Shown piece by piece: positions 1-8,237 of a DNA stretch of 37,912 bases (position 1 is its first letter; each line of letters starts with the position of its first letter). Made by a program: the position numbers and the translations under genes. The notes under the pieces are model-generated. The model was not told where the DNA came from. It saw only the letters and a list, made by a program, of their open reading frames with translations, and made no database searches. The DNA is from Kitasatospora phosalacinea (GTDB taxonomy: Bacteria; Actinomycetota; Actinomycetes; Streptomycetales; Streptomycetaceae), in NCBI RefSeq assembly GCF_030268885.1, contig NZ_BSSA01000013.1, forward strand, positions 181,788 to 219,699. Reading direction: 5' to 3'.

Positions 1-209
1 CCGCTGCGCGGGGTTTTCCGCTGCGCGGTGCTTTCTCCGCTGCGTGGTGCTTTCCCCGCTGCGCGGGTTGCCGCTCTGGTCGGTGCAGCGGGGGCCAGGG
101 CAGCGGTGGGGGCTGCTCCGTTGCTTCCTGGCCTGCGCAGTGGTCTCTTCCGGCCTCTTGCTCCGCGGTGTTCCCGTCGCTGGCTCCGTGCAGCGGGTCG
201 TGGGAGGGC
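1..209. repeat. Gene-less left edge with four imperfect 15-19 bp direct repeats
   Basis: Four tandem copies of a unit beginning CCGCTGCG(C/T)GG, followed by a T-rich spacer, start at 1, 18, 37 and 56. The remainder to 209 is G-rich and holds no open frame I trust; frames crossing it are antisense extensions of the neighbouring protease. It lies downstream of the minus-strand protease gene, so it is 3'-flanking DNA. I see no terminator hairpin. Confidence 0.5.
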
Positions 210-3200
210 TCAGGGCCGGGGCGGTAGCGGGGGGCGGCGCAGGTCGGGGCGGGGGGTGTCGGGGGGCGGGGGTGTGGCGGCGGGGGTGGTGGCGAGGAGG
301 GTGAGGGCGAGGTCGACGGCGGCGGCGAGGTCGGTGTGGTCGCCGCGGGCCCAGTCGCGGGGGGTGCGGACGACCTCGACGTCGGGGTCGACGCCGCGGT
401 TCTCGACGGAGAAGCCGATGCCGCCGGTGAACCAGCTGGCGTTCTTGGGGACGGAGATCTGGGTGCCGTCGCCGAGGGCGTGGCGGCCGGTCATGCCGAC
501 CACGCCGCCCCAGGTGCGGGTGCCGACGACGGGGCCGAGGTCGAGCGCCTTGATGGCGGTGATGATGACGTCGCCGTCGGAGCTGGTGGCGTGGTCGGCG
601 AGGGCGACGACCGGGCCGCGGGGCGCGTCGCGGGGCCAGCGGACGGGTTGTCGGCCGCGGGTGAAGTCCCAGGCGAGGACGCGGCGGTGGAGCTTCTCCA
701 GGACGAGTTCGGAGACGTTGCCGCCCGCGTTGCCCCGGACGTCCAGGACGAGGGCGGGGCGGGCGAGTTCGGAGCGCAGGTCGCGGTTGAACTGGGCCCA
801 GCCGGAGCCGCCGAGGTCGGGGATGTGCAGGTAGCCGCAGTCGCCGCCGCTGAACTCCCGTACCAGGTGCCGCCGTTTGGCGACCCAGTCCTGGTAGCGG
901 ATGGGCCGCTCGTCGGTGAGCGGGGTGACGGCGAGGCGCCGCACCCGGCCCTCGTGGCGGACGGTGAGTTCGACGGTGGTGCCGCCGGTCCCGGCGAGCA
1001 GCGGGGCGGGGCCGCGGACGGGGTCGGGCGGGCGGCCGTCGACGGCGAGGAGTTCGTCGCCGTCGTGCAGGCCGTGCCCGGCCAGCGGGGCGCGGGCCTT
1101 GGGGTCGGAGGACTCGCCGGGCAGGATGCGGTCGACCAGCCAGCGGCCGTCCACGTCGCGGTGGGCGTTGGCGCCGAGCAGGCCGAGGGGCTGCTGGGCG
1201 AGGGCGGGGCCCTCGCCGCGGCGGGCGGGGGTGACGTAGGCGTGCGAGGTGCCGAGTTCGCCGAGGAGCTCGCGCAGCAGGTCGGCGAAGTCGTCGGGGG
1301 AGGCGATCCGCTCCAGCAGCGGGGCGTACTGGGCGGTGAGGGCGGGCCAGTCGAGGCCGCACATGCCCTCGTCCCAGAACTGGTCGGCGACGATCCGGGC
1401 GGCCTCGGCGTAGGACTGCCGCCACTCGGCGGCCGGGTGCACGGTGTGGGTGATGCGGCGCAGGTCGACGGGGACGGGGGCGCCGGGGGCGGCGAGCGGG
1501 TAGAGCTTGAGCGCCCCGGCGGAGAACACCGAGACCGCGGAGCCGTCGGCGGAGACCGCGAAGCCGTCGAGCTGTTCGACCAGGGTGGTGCGGCGGCCGC
1601 GGGCGAGGTCGAAGTACTCCAGGGCGGGGCGGCCGGAGGTGTCCTCGGGGTTGGCGAAGGTCTGGCCGAGGGCGCCGGAGATCGGCCAGCGCAGCCACAC
1701 CACGCCGCCGCGCACCGCCGCGGTCGCCGAGTACTTGGAGGCGATCACCGGGAAGGGCACGAGCCGCTTGCCGATGCCCGCCTCGTCGACGTGCACCGTC
1801 CCGTCGCCGGTGGCCTCCTCGGGGTCGAGGCCGACCGGCGGGCGGCCCTCGGCGGGGGAGGCGAACGGGGACGGCGTCCCGGCGGCGAGCGGGACGAGGT
1901 AGGGGCGGCAGCCGAGCGGGAAGGACAGGTCGCCGGTGTGCACGTCGTGGACGGGGTCGAAGCCGCGCCAGGACAGGAACACCAGGAAGCGGCCGTCCCG
2001 GGTGAACACCGGGTGCTCGTCCTCGAAGCGGCCGGAGGTGACGTCGACCTTCTCCCCGGGCCGGGCGGTGCGGGCCAGCCGGATCGCCCGCAGCGAGCGG
2101 CCCGCGACCGGTTCGGACCAGGTCAGCCAGCGCGAGTCGGGCGAGAAGGACGGGCTGGAGACCGGGCCGAAGCGGGAGGCGGTGACCTCGGTGACGGCGC
2201 CGTCGGCGGTGTCGACCAGCAGCAGCCGCCCGTCCGAGCAGGCCACGGCCAGGCGCCCGCCGTCCGGGGCGGCGGCCAGTTCCTGGACCCGGCCGATCCG
2301 GCCGCCCGCGATCCGCCGGTGCGGGGGGTGCTCGTCCGCGGCGTCCTTGCCGGGCAGCGCGGCGATCTCGATCGCGTCCTCGCCGTCGGCGTCGGTGACC
2401 CAGGCGGCCTGGTTGCCGTAGCCGAGCACCAGCGGCAGCCGGCAGCGCACGCCCGGCGTGTCGGCCAGCACCCGGGCCGGGCCGTCGCGGTGGGTGAGCC
2501 AGTACAGCGAGCCGCGCACGTTCAGCACCCCGGCCCGGCCGGTGGCGTCGCAGGCCAGGTCCTTGACGTTGTTGGCGGCGCTGACCTGGTACGGCCGCCG
2601 CCCGGCCCGGGCGCCGCCCAGCGGGACGTCCAGCCGGCGCGGCGCGGGGGCGTCCAGCGAGTCGAGCAGCCACAGGTCGCCCGCGTGCTGGTACACCACC
2701 CGGACGCCGTCGGTGGCGGCCTCCCGGGCGTAGTACGAGGCGTGGTCGGTGTGGCGGCGCAGGCCGGTGCCGTCCGGGCGGACGGAGTACAGGTTGCCGA
2801 CGCCCTCGTGGTCGGAGAGGAACGCGATCCGGGTGCCCTCGGCGGACGCCACCGGCATCGGCGAGGCCAGGTGCCCGGGCAGGCCGGGCAGCAGCAGGTC
2901 GTGGTCCACCCACAGCCGTCCGGTCGCGCCGCCGCGGTAGCGCTTCCAGAACGCGGGCTCGTGCGGCGCCGCGTCGGTCAGCAGCACCGTGCGCCCCTCG
3001 CCGACCTGGGCGTCCGCGACCGGCCCCCACGGCATCCGCCGCCCCGGCGCGCCGTCCGGCGGCAGCTCCCACGCCCAGGCGTAGTGCGCGAACGGCTCGT
3101 GGTACGAGGTCACCGCCAGCACGTCCCCGTTCGGCAGCCAGCCGCGCACCCGGGTGTCCTGGCTGCCCCAGTACGTCAGCCGGACCGCCTCCCCGCCGCC

Positions 3201-3428
3201 CACCGGCGCGGTGAACACCTCGGGCGTCAGCGCGAACCAGCTGGTCCACGCCAGCACCTCGCCGTCCGGCGACAGCCGCGGGTGGCTGACCCTGGTCCGG
3301 TCCGCGCTCACCCGCCAGGCCCGGCCCACCGAGCCGTCCGGCGCCAGCGGCGCCACCCAGGCGTCGTCCTCGGCGGTGAAGGCGAGCAGGCCGCCGCGGA
3401 CATGGGGGTAGCGCAGGTATCCGGACAC
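210..3428 (-). CDS. Tricorn protease homologue (S41 family peptidase, 1072 aa)
   Basis: Cytoplasmic self-compartmentalising serine protease of the tricorn family, which trims peptides released by the proteasome or other ATP-dependent proteases. The N-terminal two thirds is beta-propeller sequence (TolB/WD-like blades with recurring SPDG motifs). It is followed by a helical C1 segment, a PDZ domain (about 760-840) and the S41 catalytic domain. The expected catalytic residues are visible: Ser728-His729 in GTSHAYVTP, Ser950-Asp951 in ATSSDGD and Glu1009 in SVENRG. Their spacing nearly matches the archaeal enzyme. The GTG start at 3428 gives VSGYLRYPH, the usual family N-terminus; the open frame continues upstream to 3893, but that part is low complexity and overlaps the divergent gene. 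The C-terminal 25 residues are Pro-rich. A classical Shine-Dalgarno at proper spacing is not evident, so the start is inferred by family similarity. Confidence 0.93.
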   Translation of the reverse strand: MSGYLRYPHVRGGLLAFTAEDDAWVAPLAPDGSVGRAWRVSADRTRVSHPRLSPDGEVLAWTSWFALTPEVFTAPVGGGEAVRLTYWGSQDTRVRGWLPNGDVLAVTSYHEPFAHYAWAWELPPDGAPGRRMPWGPVADAQVGEGRTVLLTDAAPHEPAFWKRYRGGATGRLWVDHDLLLPGLPGHLASPMPVASAEGTRIAFLSDHEGVGNLYSVRPDGTGLRRHTDHASYYAREAATDGVRVVYQHAGDLWLLDSLDAPAPRRLDVPLGGARAGRRPYQVSAANNVKDLACDATGRAGVLNVRGSLYWLTHRDGPARVLADTPGVRCRLPLVLGYGNQAAWVTDADGEDAIEIAALPGKDAADEHPPHRRIAGGRIGRVQELAAAPDGGRLAVACSDGRLLLVDTADGAVTEVTASRFGPVSSPSFSPDSRWLTWSEPVAGRSLRAIRLARTARPGEKVDVTSGRFEDEHPVFTRDGRFLVFLSWRGFDPVHDVHTGDLSFPLGCRPYLVPLAAGTPSPFASPAEGRPPVGLDPEEATGDGTVHVDEAGIGKRLVPFPVIASKYSATAAVRGGVVWLRWPISGALGQTFANPEDTSGRPALEYFDLARGRRTTLVEQLDGFAVSADGSAVSVFSAGALKLYPLAAPGAPVPVDLRRITHTVHPAAEWRQSYAEAARIVADQFWDEGMCGLDWPALTAQYAPLLERIASPDDFADLLRELLGELGTSHAYVTPARRGEGPALAQQPLGLLGANAHRDVDGRWLVDRILPGESSDPKARAPLAGHGLHDGDELLAVDGRPPDPVRGPAPLLAGTGGTTVELTVRHEGRVRRLAVTPLTDERPIRYQDWVAKRRHLVREFSGGDCGYLHIPDLGGSGWAQFNRDLRSELARPALVLDVRGNAGGNVSELVLEKLHRRVLAWDFTRGRQPVRWPRDAPRGPVVALADHATSSDGDVIITAIKALDLGPVVGTRTWGGVVGMTGRHALGDGTQISVPKNASWFTGGIGFSVENRGVDPDVEVVRTPRDWARGDHTDLAAAVDLALTLLATTPAATPPPPDTPRPDLRRPPLPPRP

Positions 3429-3496
3429 CCTTCCATGGTTCGATCGGCGGCCGGGGCCCGCAAACGCGGCCCCGTGACCAGCGGGAGGGGAACGCG

Positions 3497-3874
3497 GTGG
3501 AGGCACCGGAGCGGCTGCGGCGGATCTGGGCGGGAGAGCTGGCGGTGCCGGCGTACGGGCCGCGGGTGGCGGAGGTGTTCGACGAGCCGGCGGGGTACCG
3601 CTTCGACCTGTTCGGGCCGGAGGAGGTCGCCGAGGACACGGCGGCCCTGAAGCGCGAGGCGGCGGACCCGGAACTGCGCCCGCTGTGGATCGAGCCGGGG
3701 ATCGGCGTCGACCCGGAGCGGGTCCGGCTGATCGGCTCCCTGGGCGCCGACCTGCCGATCGCGCTGGACTTCCGGACCTCCCCGCCCCGGGTGCTGTTCC
3801 TCGCCGCCGACGGCTGGCGGGTGGTGGCCGAGGACTTCGACGCGCTGTGGGAGCGGCTGACGGCGGCTCAGTGA
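3497..3874 (+). CDS. Small SMI1/KNR4 (SUKH)-like protein, 125 aa
   Basis: The GTG start at 3497 follows a good ribosome binding site (GGGAGGGG, 3483-3490). The protein is acidic and soluble, without signal peptide or membrane segment. The second half, ADLPIALDFR...DGWRVVAEDFDALWERL, resembles the end of SMI1/KNR4 (SUKH) domains: a strand with 'iaLDF', then a 'w..va.dF..l...l' helix. SUKH proteins are often immunity proteins in toxin systems or stand-alone cytosolic proteins; no toxin gene is adjacent. It is divergent from the tricorn protease with a 68-bp gap, so the two probably share a promoter region. The family assignment is tentative; that it is a gene is supported by codon bias and RBS. 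Confidence 0.75.
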   Translation: MEAPERLRRIWAGELAVPAYGPRVAEVFDEPAGYRFDLFGPEEVAEDTAALKREAADPELRPLWIEPGIGVDPERVRLIGSLGADLPIALDFRTSPPRVLFLAADGWRVVAEDFDALWERLTAAQ

Positions 3875-3892
3875 ACCGTGCTCTCCCGTCCA

Positions 3893-3898
3893 TTGACA
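3893..3898 (+). promoter_or_regulatory. Candidate -35 element (TTGACA) of the chitinase promoter
   Basis: A perfect TTGACA lies 139 bp upstream of the chitinase ATG. A matching -10 is not clear (TTCAGT at 3917-3922, 18-bp spacing, is the best). The DasR-like operator begins at 3920, so it would cover this -10 and transcription start. Confidence 0.4.
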
Positions 3899-3919
3899 GG
3901 GAGGAGCCGCAGCCGCTTC

Positions 3920-3935
3920 AGTGGTCTAGTCCAAC
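3920..3935 (+). promoter_or_regulatory. DasR-responsive element (dre) upstream of the chitinase
   Basis: AGTGGTCTAGTCCAAC matches the 16-bp DasR consensus AGTGGTCTAGACCACT at 13 positions, including the core TGGTCTAG and CCA. DasR is the GntR-family N-acetylglucosamine regulator that controls chitinase genes in streptomycetes. The site overlaps the likely -10 region, consistent with repression by steric block that is relieved by glucosamine-6-phosphate. Confidence 0.82.
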
Positions 3936-4036
3936 TCCCTGGGTGGGTGCCGGTGCGGCGGCACGCCCCGGCCGGGAACCCCACAGCCCGGCGGACGGAG
4001 GAGGGCGTCCCCCCACAGAGGCAGGAGCATCCCCAC

Positions 4037-5713
4037 ATGCACACTCCCCGGAAGAAGCGGCTGCTCGCCGCCGGAACGGCCTGGGCGGTCGCCGCCGCGG
4101 GCGCCGTCGCGCTCAGCTTCGGCCTGGCCGGATCGGCCTCGGCAGGCGAGTTCCTGGTCAACGGCGGTTTCGAGACCAACGCACTGAACCCCTGGACCTG
4201 CACCGGCGCCACCGGCTCCGTGGTCACCGGCCACGCCCACACCGGCAGCTACGCGCTCGCGGGCGCCGCGTCCGCGGCCGACACCGCCCAGTGCACCCAG
4301 ACCGTCGCGGTCGCCCCCAACACCACGTACACCCTCAGCGCGTACGTCAACGGCGCCTACGTCTACCTCGGCGTCAACGGCGGCGCCTCGACCTGGACGC
4401 CGAGCACCGGCGGCGCGTACCAGAAGCTCTCGGTCAGCTTCACCACCACCGCCACCCAGACCTCCGCCACCGTGTTCACCCACGGCTGGTACGGCCAGGG
4501 CACCTACTACGCGGACGACATCTCGCTGGACGGCCCCGGCGCGCCCGCCTCCCCCTCCGCCAGCGCCAGCCCCTCCCGCTCGGCCTCGCCCTCGGCCTCG
4601 GCGTCCGCCTCCGCGTCGCCCTCGACCTCGCCGTCGACCTCGGCCAGCCCGTCCACCAGCCCGTCCACCTCGGTGCCGCCCACCAGCCCGCCGCCCGCGG
4701 GCAGCCACGCCCTGGTCGGCTACCTGCACGCCAGCTTCGCCAACGGCGCCGGGTACCTGAAGATGGCCGACGTCCCCGACAGCTGGGACATCATCGACCT
4801 GGCCTTCGGCGAGCCGGACTCCGTCACCTCCGGCACCATCCACTTCAACCGCTGCCCGGTCACCGAGTGCCCGGGCGTCGAGTCCGACGCCGACTTCAAG
4901 GCGGCCATCGCCGCCAAGCAGGCCAAGGGCAAGAAGGTCCTGCTGTCGATCGGCGGCCAGAACGGCGAGGTGCAGCTCACCACCACCGCCGCCCGCGACA
5001 ACTTCGTCAACTCGGTCTCCGCGATCATCGACAAGTGGGGCCTGGACGGCCTCGACATCGACTTCGAGGGCCACTCGCTGTCGCTCAACACCGGCGACAA
5101 CGACTTCAAGAACCCGACCACCCCGGTGATCACCAACCTGATCTCCGCGGTCAAGACCCTCAAGGCCAAGTACGGCGCGAAGTTCCAGCTCACCATGGCG
5201 CCGGAGACCTTCTTCGTCCAGCTCGGCTACCAGTACTACGGCTCGGGCCCCTGGGGCGGCCAGGACCCGCGGGCCGGCGCCTTCCTGCCGGTCATCTACG
5301 CCCTGCGCGACGACCTGACCCTGCTGCACGTCCAGGACTACAACTCGGGCTCGATCATGGGCCTCGACAACCAGTACCACAACATGGGCGGCGCGGACTT
5401 CCACATCGCGATGACCGACATGCTGCTCTCCGGCTTCCCGGTGGCCGGCAACGCCAACAACGTGTTCCCGGCGCTCAAGCCCTCGCAGGTCGCGATCGGC
5501 ATGCCCGCCAACACCTACGCGGGCAACGGCTACGTCGCCCCGGCGGTGGTCAACCAGGCGCTCGACTGCCTCACCAAGGGCACCGGCTGCGGCTCCTACA
5601 CCCCGCGGGCCGGCAAGCAGCCGAACCTGCGCGGGCTGATGACCTGGTCGATCAACTGGGACAACTACAACAACAACGAGTTCTCGAAGAACTTCCACAG
5701 CTACTTCGGCTGA
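4037..5713 (+). CDS. Secreted GH18 chitinase with N-terminal carbohydrate-binding module (558 aa)
   Basis: Extracellular endo-chitinase hydrolysing beta-1,4-GlcNAc polymers. ATG 4037 is preceded by AGGAG (4023-4027). Residues 1-36 form a Sec signal peptide (KKR, hydrophobic core, cleavage near SASA|GE). Residues 37-166 are a beta-sandwich carbohydrate-binding module (GEFLVNGGFET start, typical of CBM16/CBM4_9-like modules). Residues 167-224 are a Ser/Pro/Thr/Ala linker. From 225 to the end is the GH18 barrel with the diagnostic DxxDxDxE motif, D337-G-L-D340-I-D342-F-E344; Glu344 is the proton donor. Upstream sits a DasR-type operator and downstream a strong terminator, so this is a monocistronic, GlcNAc-regulated gene. 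The upstream in-frame extension to 3878 runs through the operator and is not coding. Confidence 0.95.
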   Translation: MHTPRKKRLLAAGTAWAVAAAGAVALSFGLAGSASAGEFLVNGGFETNALNPWTCTGATGSVVTGHAHTGSYALAGAASAADTAQCTQTVAVAPNTTYTLSAYVNGAYVYLGVNGGASTWTPSTGGAYQKLSVSFTTTATQTSATVFTHGWYGQGTYYADDISLDGPGAPASPSASASPSRSASPSASASASASPSTSPSTSASPSTSPSTSVPPTSPPPAGSHALVGYLHASFANGAGYLKMADVPDSWDIIDLAFGEPDSVTSGTIHFNRCPVTECPGVESDADFKAAIAAKQAKGKKVLLSIGGQNGEVQLTTTAARDNFVNSVSAIIDKWGLDGLDIDFEGHSLSLNTGDNDFKNPTTPVITNLISAVKTLKAKYGAKFQLTMAPETFFVQLGYQYYGSGPWGGQDPRAGAFLPVIYALRDDLTLLHVQDYNSGSIMGLDNQYHNMGGADFHIAMTDMLLSGFPVAGNANNVFPALKPSQVAIGMPANTYAGNGYVAPAVVNQALDCLTKGTGCGSYTPRAGKQPNLRGLMTWSINWDNYNNNEFSKNFHSYFG

Positions 5714-5734
5714 GAGCTGCCACGGCAGTGACGG

Positions 5735-5774
5735 CGGAGCCGGTCACCCCCCCCGCGGGGGGTGACCGGCTCCG
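5735..5774 (+). terminator. Strong stem-loop terminator after the chitinase gene
   Basis: A perfect 18-bp stem (CGGAGCCGGTCACCCCCC at 5735-5752 with its complement at 5757-5774) closes a 4-nt loop, 21 bp after the chitinase stop. There is no U tract, as is usual in streptomycetes. Confidence 0.88.
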
Positions 5775-5811
5775 GTCGTCGTGGGGTGGCAGCCGCGCCG
5801 GACCGCCGCTG

Positions 5812-5841
5812 TTCGACCGGCGGGGAGGGCGCGCCTAGCCT
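5812..5841 (+). promoter_or_regulatory. Candidate promoter of the VOC gene
   Basis: TTCGAC (5812-5817) and TAGCCT (5836-5841) are separated by 18 bp and resemble a vegetative (HrdB-type) promoter. It lies between the chitinase terminator and the RBS of the VOC gene, predicting a very short leader. Confidence 0.4.
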
Positions 5842-5863
5842 GGGGAGGAAGGAGGTGATGGCG

Positions 5864-6244
5864 ATGCTGGCAGACGCACCCCTGCTCGCGGTGATCCCGG
5901 TGACCGACCTCGAACGGGCCAAGCGGTACTACCACGACACGCTCGGGCTCACCGTCGCCCGGGAGAGCGCCGAAGAGGTGGTCTTCCGCTGCGGCAGCAC
6001 CGAGTTCGGGATGTACGAGACCCCGTACGGCGGACACGCCGAGCACACCCTGGCCAGTTGGAAGGTCGCCGACCTGGACGCCGAAGTGGCCGAACTGCGC
6101 GGTCGCGGCGTGGTGTTCGAGGAGTACGACCTGCCCGGGCTGAAGACCGTGGACGGGGTCGCCGAGGCCGACGGCATGCGGGCCGCCTGGTTCAAGGACC
6201 CGGACGGCAACGTGCTGTGCGTCAACGAACTGCACGAGGCGTGA
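5864..6244 (+). CDS. VOC-superfamily (glyoxalase/bleomycin-resistance fold) protein, 126 aa
   Basis: A single vicinal-oxygen-chelate domain protein. The N-terminal beta strand and helix LAVIPVTDLERAKRYYHDTLGL and the C-terminal strand AAWFKDPDGNVLCVNEL are hallmark sequences of the fold. Such proteins may be small lyases, dioxygenases or drug-binding proteins; the substrate cannot be told here. The GGAAGGAGG ribosome binding site (5847-5855) is 8 bp from ATG 5864 but only 2 bp from ATG 5858, so 5864 is preferred; 5858 is the alternative. It has its own probable promoter and a terminator at 6260-6287, so it is monocistronic. Confidence 0.88.
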   Translation: MLADAPLLAVIPVTDLERAKRYYHDTLGLTVARESAEEVVFRCGSTEFGMYETPYGGHAEHTLASWKVADLDAEVAELRGRGVVFEEYDLPGLKTVDGVAEADGMRAAWFKDPDGNVLCVNELHEA

Positions 6245-6259
6245 GAGGACCGGAAACGC

Positions 6260-6287
6260 CGAAGGCCTCCCCGGAGGGAGGCCTTCG
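6260..6287. terminator. Bidirectional terminator between VOC gene and tRNA-Lys
   Basis: An 11-bp inverted repeat, CGAAGGCCTCC (6260-6270) with GGAGGCCTTCG (6277-6287), has a 6-nt loop. It serves the plus-strand VOC gene and the minus-strand tRNA, which converge here. Confidence 0.8.
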
Positions 6288-6296
6288 ACCTGTCGG

Positions 6297-6370
6297 TGCG
6301 CCGCCAGGGACTCGAACCCCGGACCCGCTGATTAAGAGTCAGCTGCTCTAACCAACTGAGCTAGCGGCGC
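6297..6370 (-). tRNA. tRNA-Lys (anticodon CTT), copy 1
   Basis: A 74-nt cloverleaf on the minus strand. The 7-bp acceptor stem is GCGCCGC/GCGGCGC, the D arm contains AGCTCAGTTGGTTAGAGC, the anticodon stem CTGAC encloses CTCTTAA with anticodon CTT, and the T arm contains GGTTCGAGTCC. The discriminator is A and CCA is not encoded. A -10-like TAATGT (6386-6391, minus) lies upstream with a TTGTGT 19 bp before it. The sequence is identical to the copy at 13842-13915. Confidence 0.97.
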
Positions 6371-6482
6371 GTGCTGACGGAGAGAACATTACCTGGTCAG
6401 CGCCCGAAACACACAATCGGCCCGGCCGGGCGCGGACGTATGCTGAAGCCGGCGCACCCCGCACCCGCCGAGAGGAACCACC

Positions 6483-8063
6483 GTGGGCCAGCTGACCCTG
6501 CTCTTCCTGGTGCTGCTCGCCTCGGTCGTCACGATGCCGCTGGCCCGCCGGACCAGGATCCCGCAGCCGGTGCTGATGACCATGGTCGGCCTGGTCTTCG
6601 CGGTCGTCCCGCAGATCCCCAACGTCCAGATCAATCCCGAGTTCATCCTGCCGCTGGTGCTGCCCCCGTTGATCTTCGCGGTGGCCCGCCGCTCCTCGGT
6701 CCGCTACTTCAAGGCCAACATCCGCTCCATCCTGCTGCTGGCCGTCGCCCTGGTGGTGGTCACCACCACCGCGGTGGCGGGCGTGTTCAGCTGGCTGGTG
6801 CCCGCCGCGCCGCTGGCCGCCGCGGTCGCGCTGGGCGCGCTGGTCTCCCCGCCGGACCCGGTGGCCGCGGTCGCGGTGGCGGGCGAGGTCGGGCTGCCCC
6901 GCCGGCTGACCGCGGTGCTGGAGAGCGAGGGGCTGTTCAACGACGTCACCGCGATCGTCATCTACTCGCTGGCCGTCGAGGCCGTGGTCGACGGCGACCT
7001 GTCGGTGGGCCGCGCGGTGGAGCGCTTCCTGCTCTCCGCGGTGGTCGCGGTGGCGGTCGGCGTCGGGCTGGGCTGGCTGAACGCGAAGATCGCCGGGTTC
7101 CTGGACGACCCGACCCAGCAGGTCGCGCTGAACCTGCTCGTCCCGTTCGCCGCGTACGTGCTGGCCGAGGAGGCGCACGGCTCCGGCGTGCTGGCCGTCG
7201 TGGTCTGCGCGCTCTACCTCGCCGACCGGGCCTCCGACGCCGACGAGGTCTCCTACCGGCTGGTCGGCAACGCGTTCTGGGAGATCGTCGAGACCCTGAT
7301 CACCGGCGTCGCGTTCGGCCTGATCGGCCTGGAGCTGTCCACCGTCGTCCAGGACGTCAAGGACACCTGGCACACCATGATCGGCGACACCGCGACCGTC
7401 CTCGCCGTGGTGGTGCTGCTGCGCCTGCTGTGGCTGCTGCCCGCCGCCTGGATCTCGAAGCGGGTCACCCACGGCGAGGAGGACACCCCGATCAGCTGGC
7501 GGGAGACCGTCGTCCTGTGGTGGTCCGGCATGCGCGGGGTGGCCACCGTCGCCCTCGCCCTCGGCCTCCCGCTCGCCCTGCACGACGGGCTGCCCTTCCC
7601 GGCCCGCAGCGAGATCGTCTTCATCGCGTTCAGCGTCGTCCTGTTCACCCTGGTCGTCCAGGGCCTCACCCTGCCGTACGTGGTCCGGCTGCTCCGCCTG
7701 GACGACGCCCACGACGAGCACGAGCGGGCCGTCCGCGAGCTGTGGTGGCGCGCCGCGAAGGCCGGACTGCACCGGCTCGCCGAGCTGGAGGAGGAGGACC
7801 AGCTCCCGCCCGAGATCACCGAGCGGCTGCGCGAGCGCCAGCACGACCGCCTCGCCCGGCTCTGCCCGGAGAAGTACGAGGAGGAGGAGGCGCTGGAGGC
7901 GAAGCGCCGCGGCAAGCAGTGGCGGCAGGCCTTCGCCGTCGAGCAGGAGATGATCGCCGCCTCCCGCCGGGAGGTGCTGGTCGCCCGCGGCGAGGCCGGG
8001 GCCGACCCCGAGGTCGCCGACCGGGTACTGCGTGCGCTCGACCTCCAGTCGGCCCGGAAGTGA
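6483..8063 (+). CDS. CPA1-family Na+/H+ antiporter, 526 aa
   Basis: Inner-membrane monovalent cation/proton exchanger used for pH and sodium homeostasis. The GTG start at 6483 follows GAGAGGAA (6468-6475). The first 400 residues contain about 11-12 hydrophobic helices. Family motifs are present: PPDPVAAVAV in the discontinuous-helix region, and ESEGLFNDVTAIVIY with the FND Asn-Asp pair that binds the cation. From about residue 410 a hydrophilic, Glu/Arg-rich helical tail follows, likely cytoplasmic and regulatory. It stands alone between tRNA-Lys and pgi, both well separated. Whether Na+ or K+ is the main substrate cannot be read from the sequence. Confidence 0.93.
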   Translation: MGQLTLLFLVLLASVVTMPLARRTRIPQPVLMTMVGLVFAVVPQIPNVQINPEFILPLVLPPLIFAVARRSSVRYFKANIRSILLLAVALVVVTTTAVAGVFSWLVPAAPLAAAVALGALVSPPDPVAAVAVAGEVGLPRRLTAVLESEGLFNDVTAIVIYSLAVEAVVDGDLSVGRAVERFLLSAVVAVAVGVGLGWLNAKIAGFLDDPTQQVALNLLVPFAAYVLAEEAHGSGVLAVVVCALYLADRASDADEVSYRLVGNAFWEIVETLITGVAFGLIGLELSTVVQDVKDTWHTMIGDTATVLAVVVLLRLLWLLPAAWISKRVTHGEEDTPISWRETVVLWWSGMRGVATVALALGLPLALHDGLPFPARSEIVFIAFSVVLFTLVVQGLTLPYVVRLLRLDDAHDEHERAVRELWWRAAKAGLHRLAELEEEDQLPPEITERLRERQHDRLARLCPEKYEEEEALEAKRRGKQWRQAFAVEQEMIAASRREVLVARGEAGADPEVADRVLRALDLQSARK

Positions 8064-8088
8064 CGTCCCGTCGACCCCTCGTGGTGCC

Positions 8089-8112
8089 GCCCTGCCGGGC
8101 CCGCCGCAGGGC
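8089..8112 (+). terminator. Possible weak terminator after the antiporter gene
   Basis: GCCCTGC (8089-8095) and GCAGGGC (8106-8112) form a 7-bp stem with a 10-nt loop, 25 bp after the antiporter stop. It is short compared with other hairpins in the window. The rest of the 8064-8237 gap is the pgi leader. Confidence 0.35.
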
Positions 8113-8237
8113 ATAGGGTTGGGGCGGGCAAGGCCGTCGACGGAGCCGGCACACGCACACGTACCCGCCGGGCCCGGCGCGACCCTCCCGTCGGAACCCT
8201 GCCGGTACCAGCACCCGTATGACGCTAGGAGCAACCG

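Noticed and set aside
336..3650. 1104-aa open frame on the plus strand
   Set aside because: It is antisense to the tricorn protease; the protein is Gly/Ala/Val/Glu low complexity, an artefact of high GC. No ribosome binding site or domain.
3429..3893. 155-codon N-terminal extension of the tricorn gene
   Set aside because: Low-complexity Arg/Pro sequence that overlaps the divergent SUKH-like gene; the family starts at the GTG 3428 residue.
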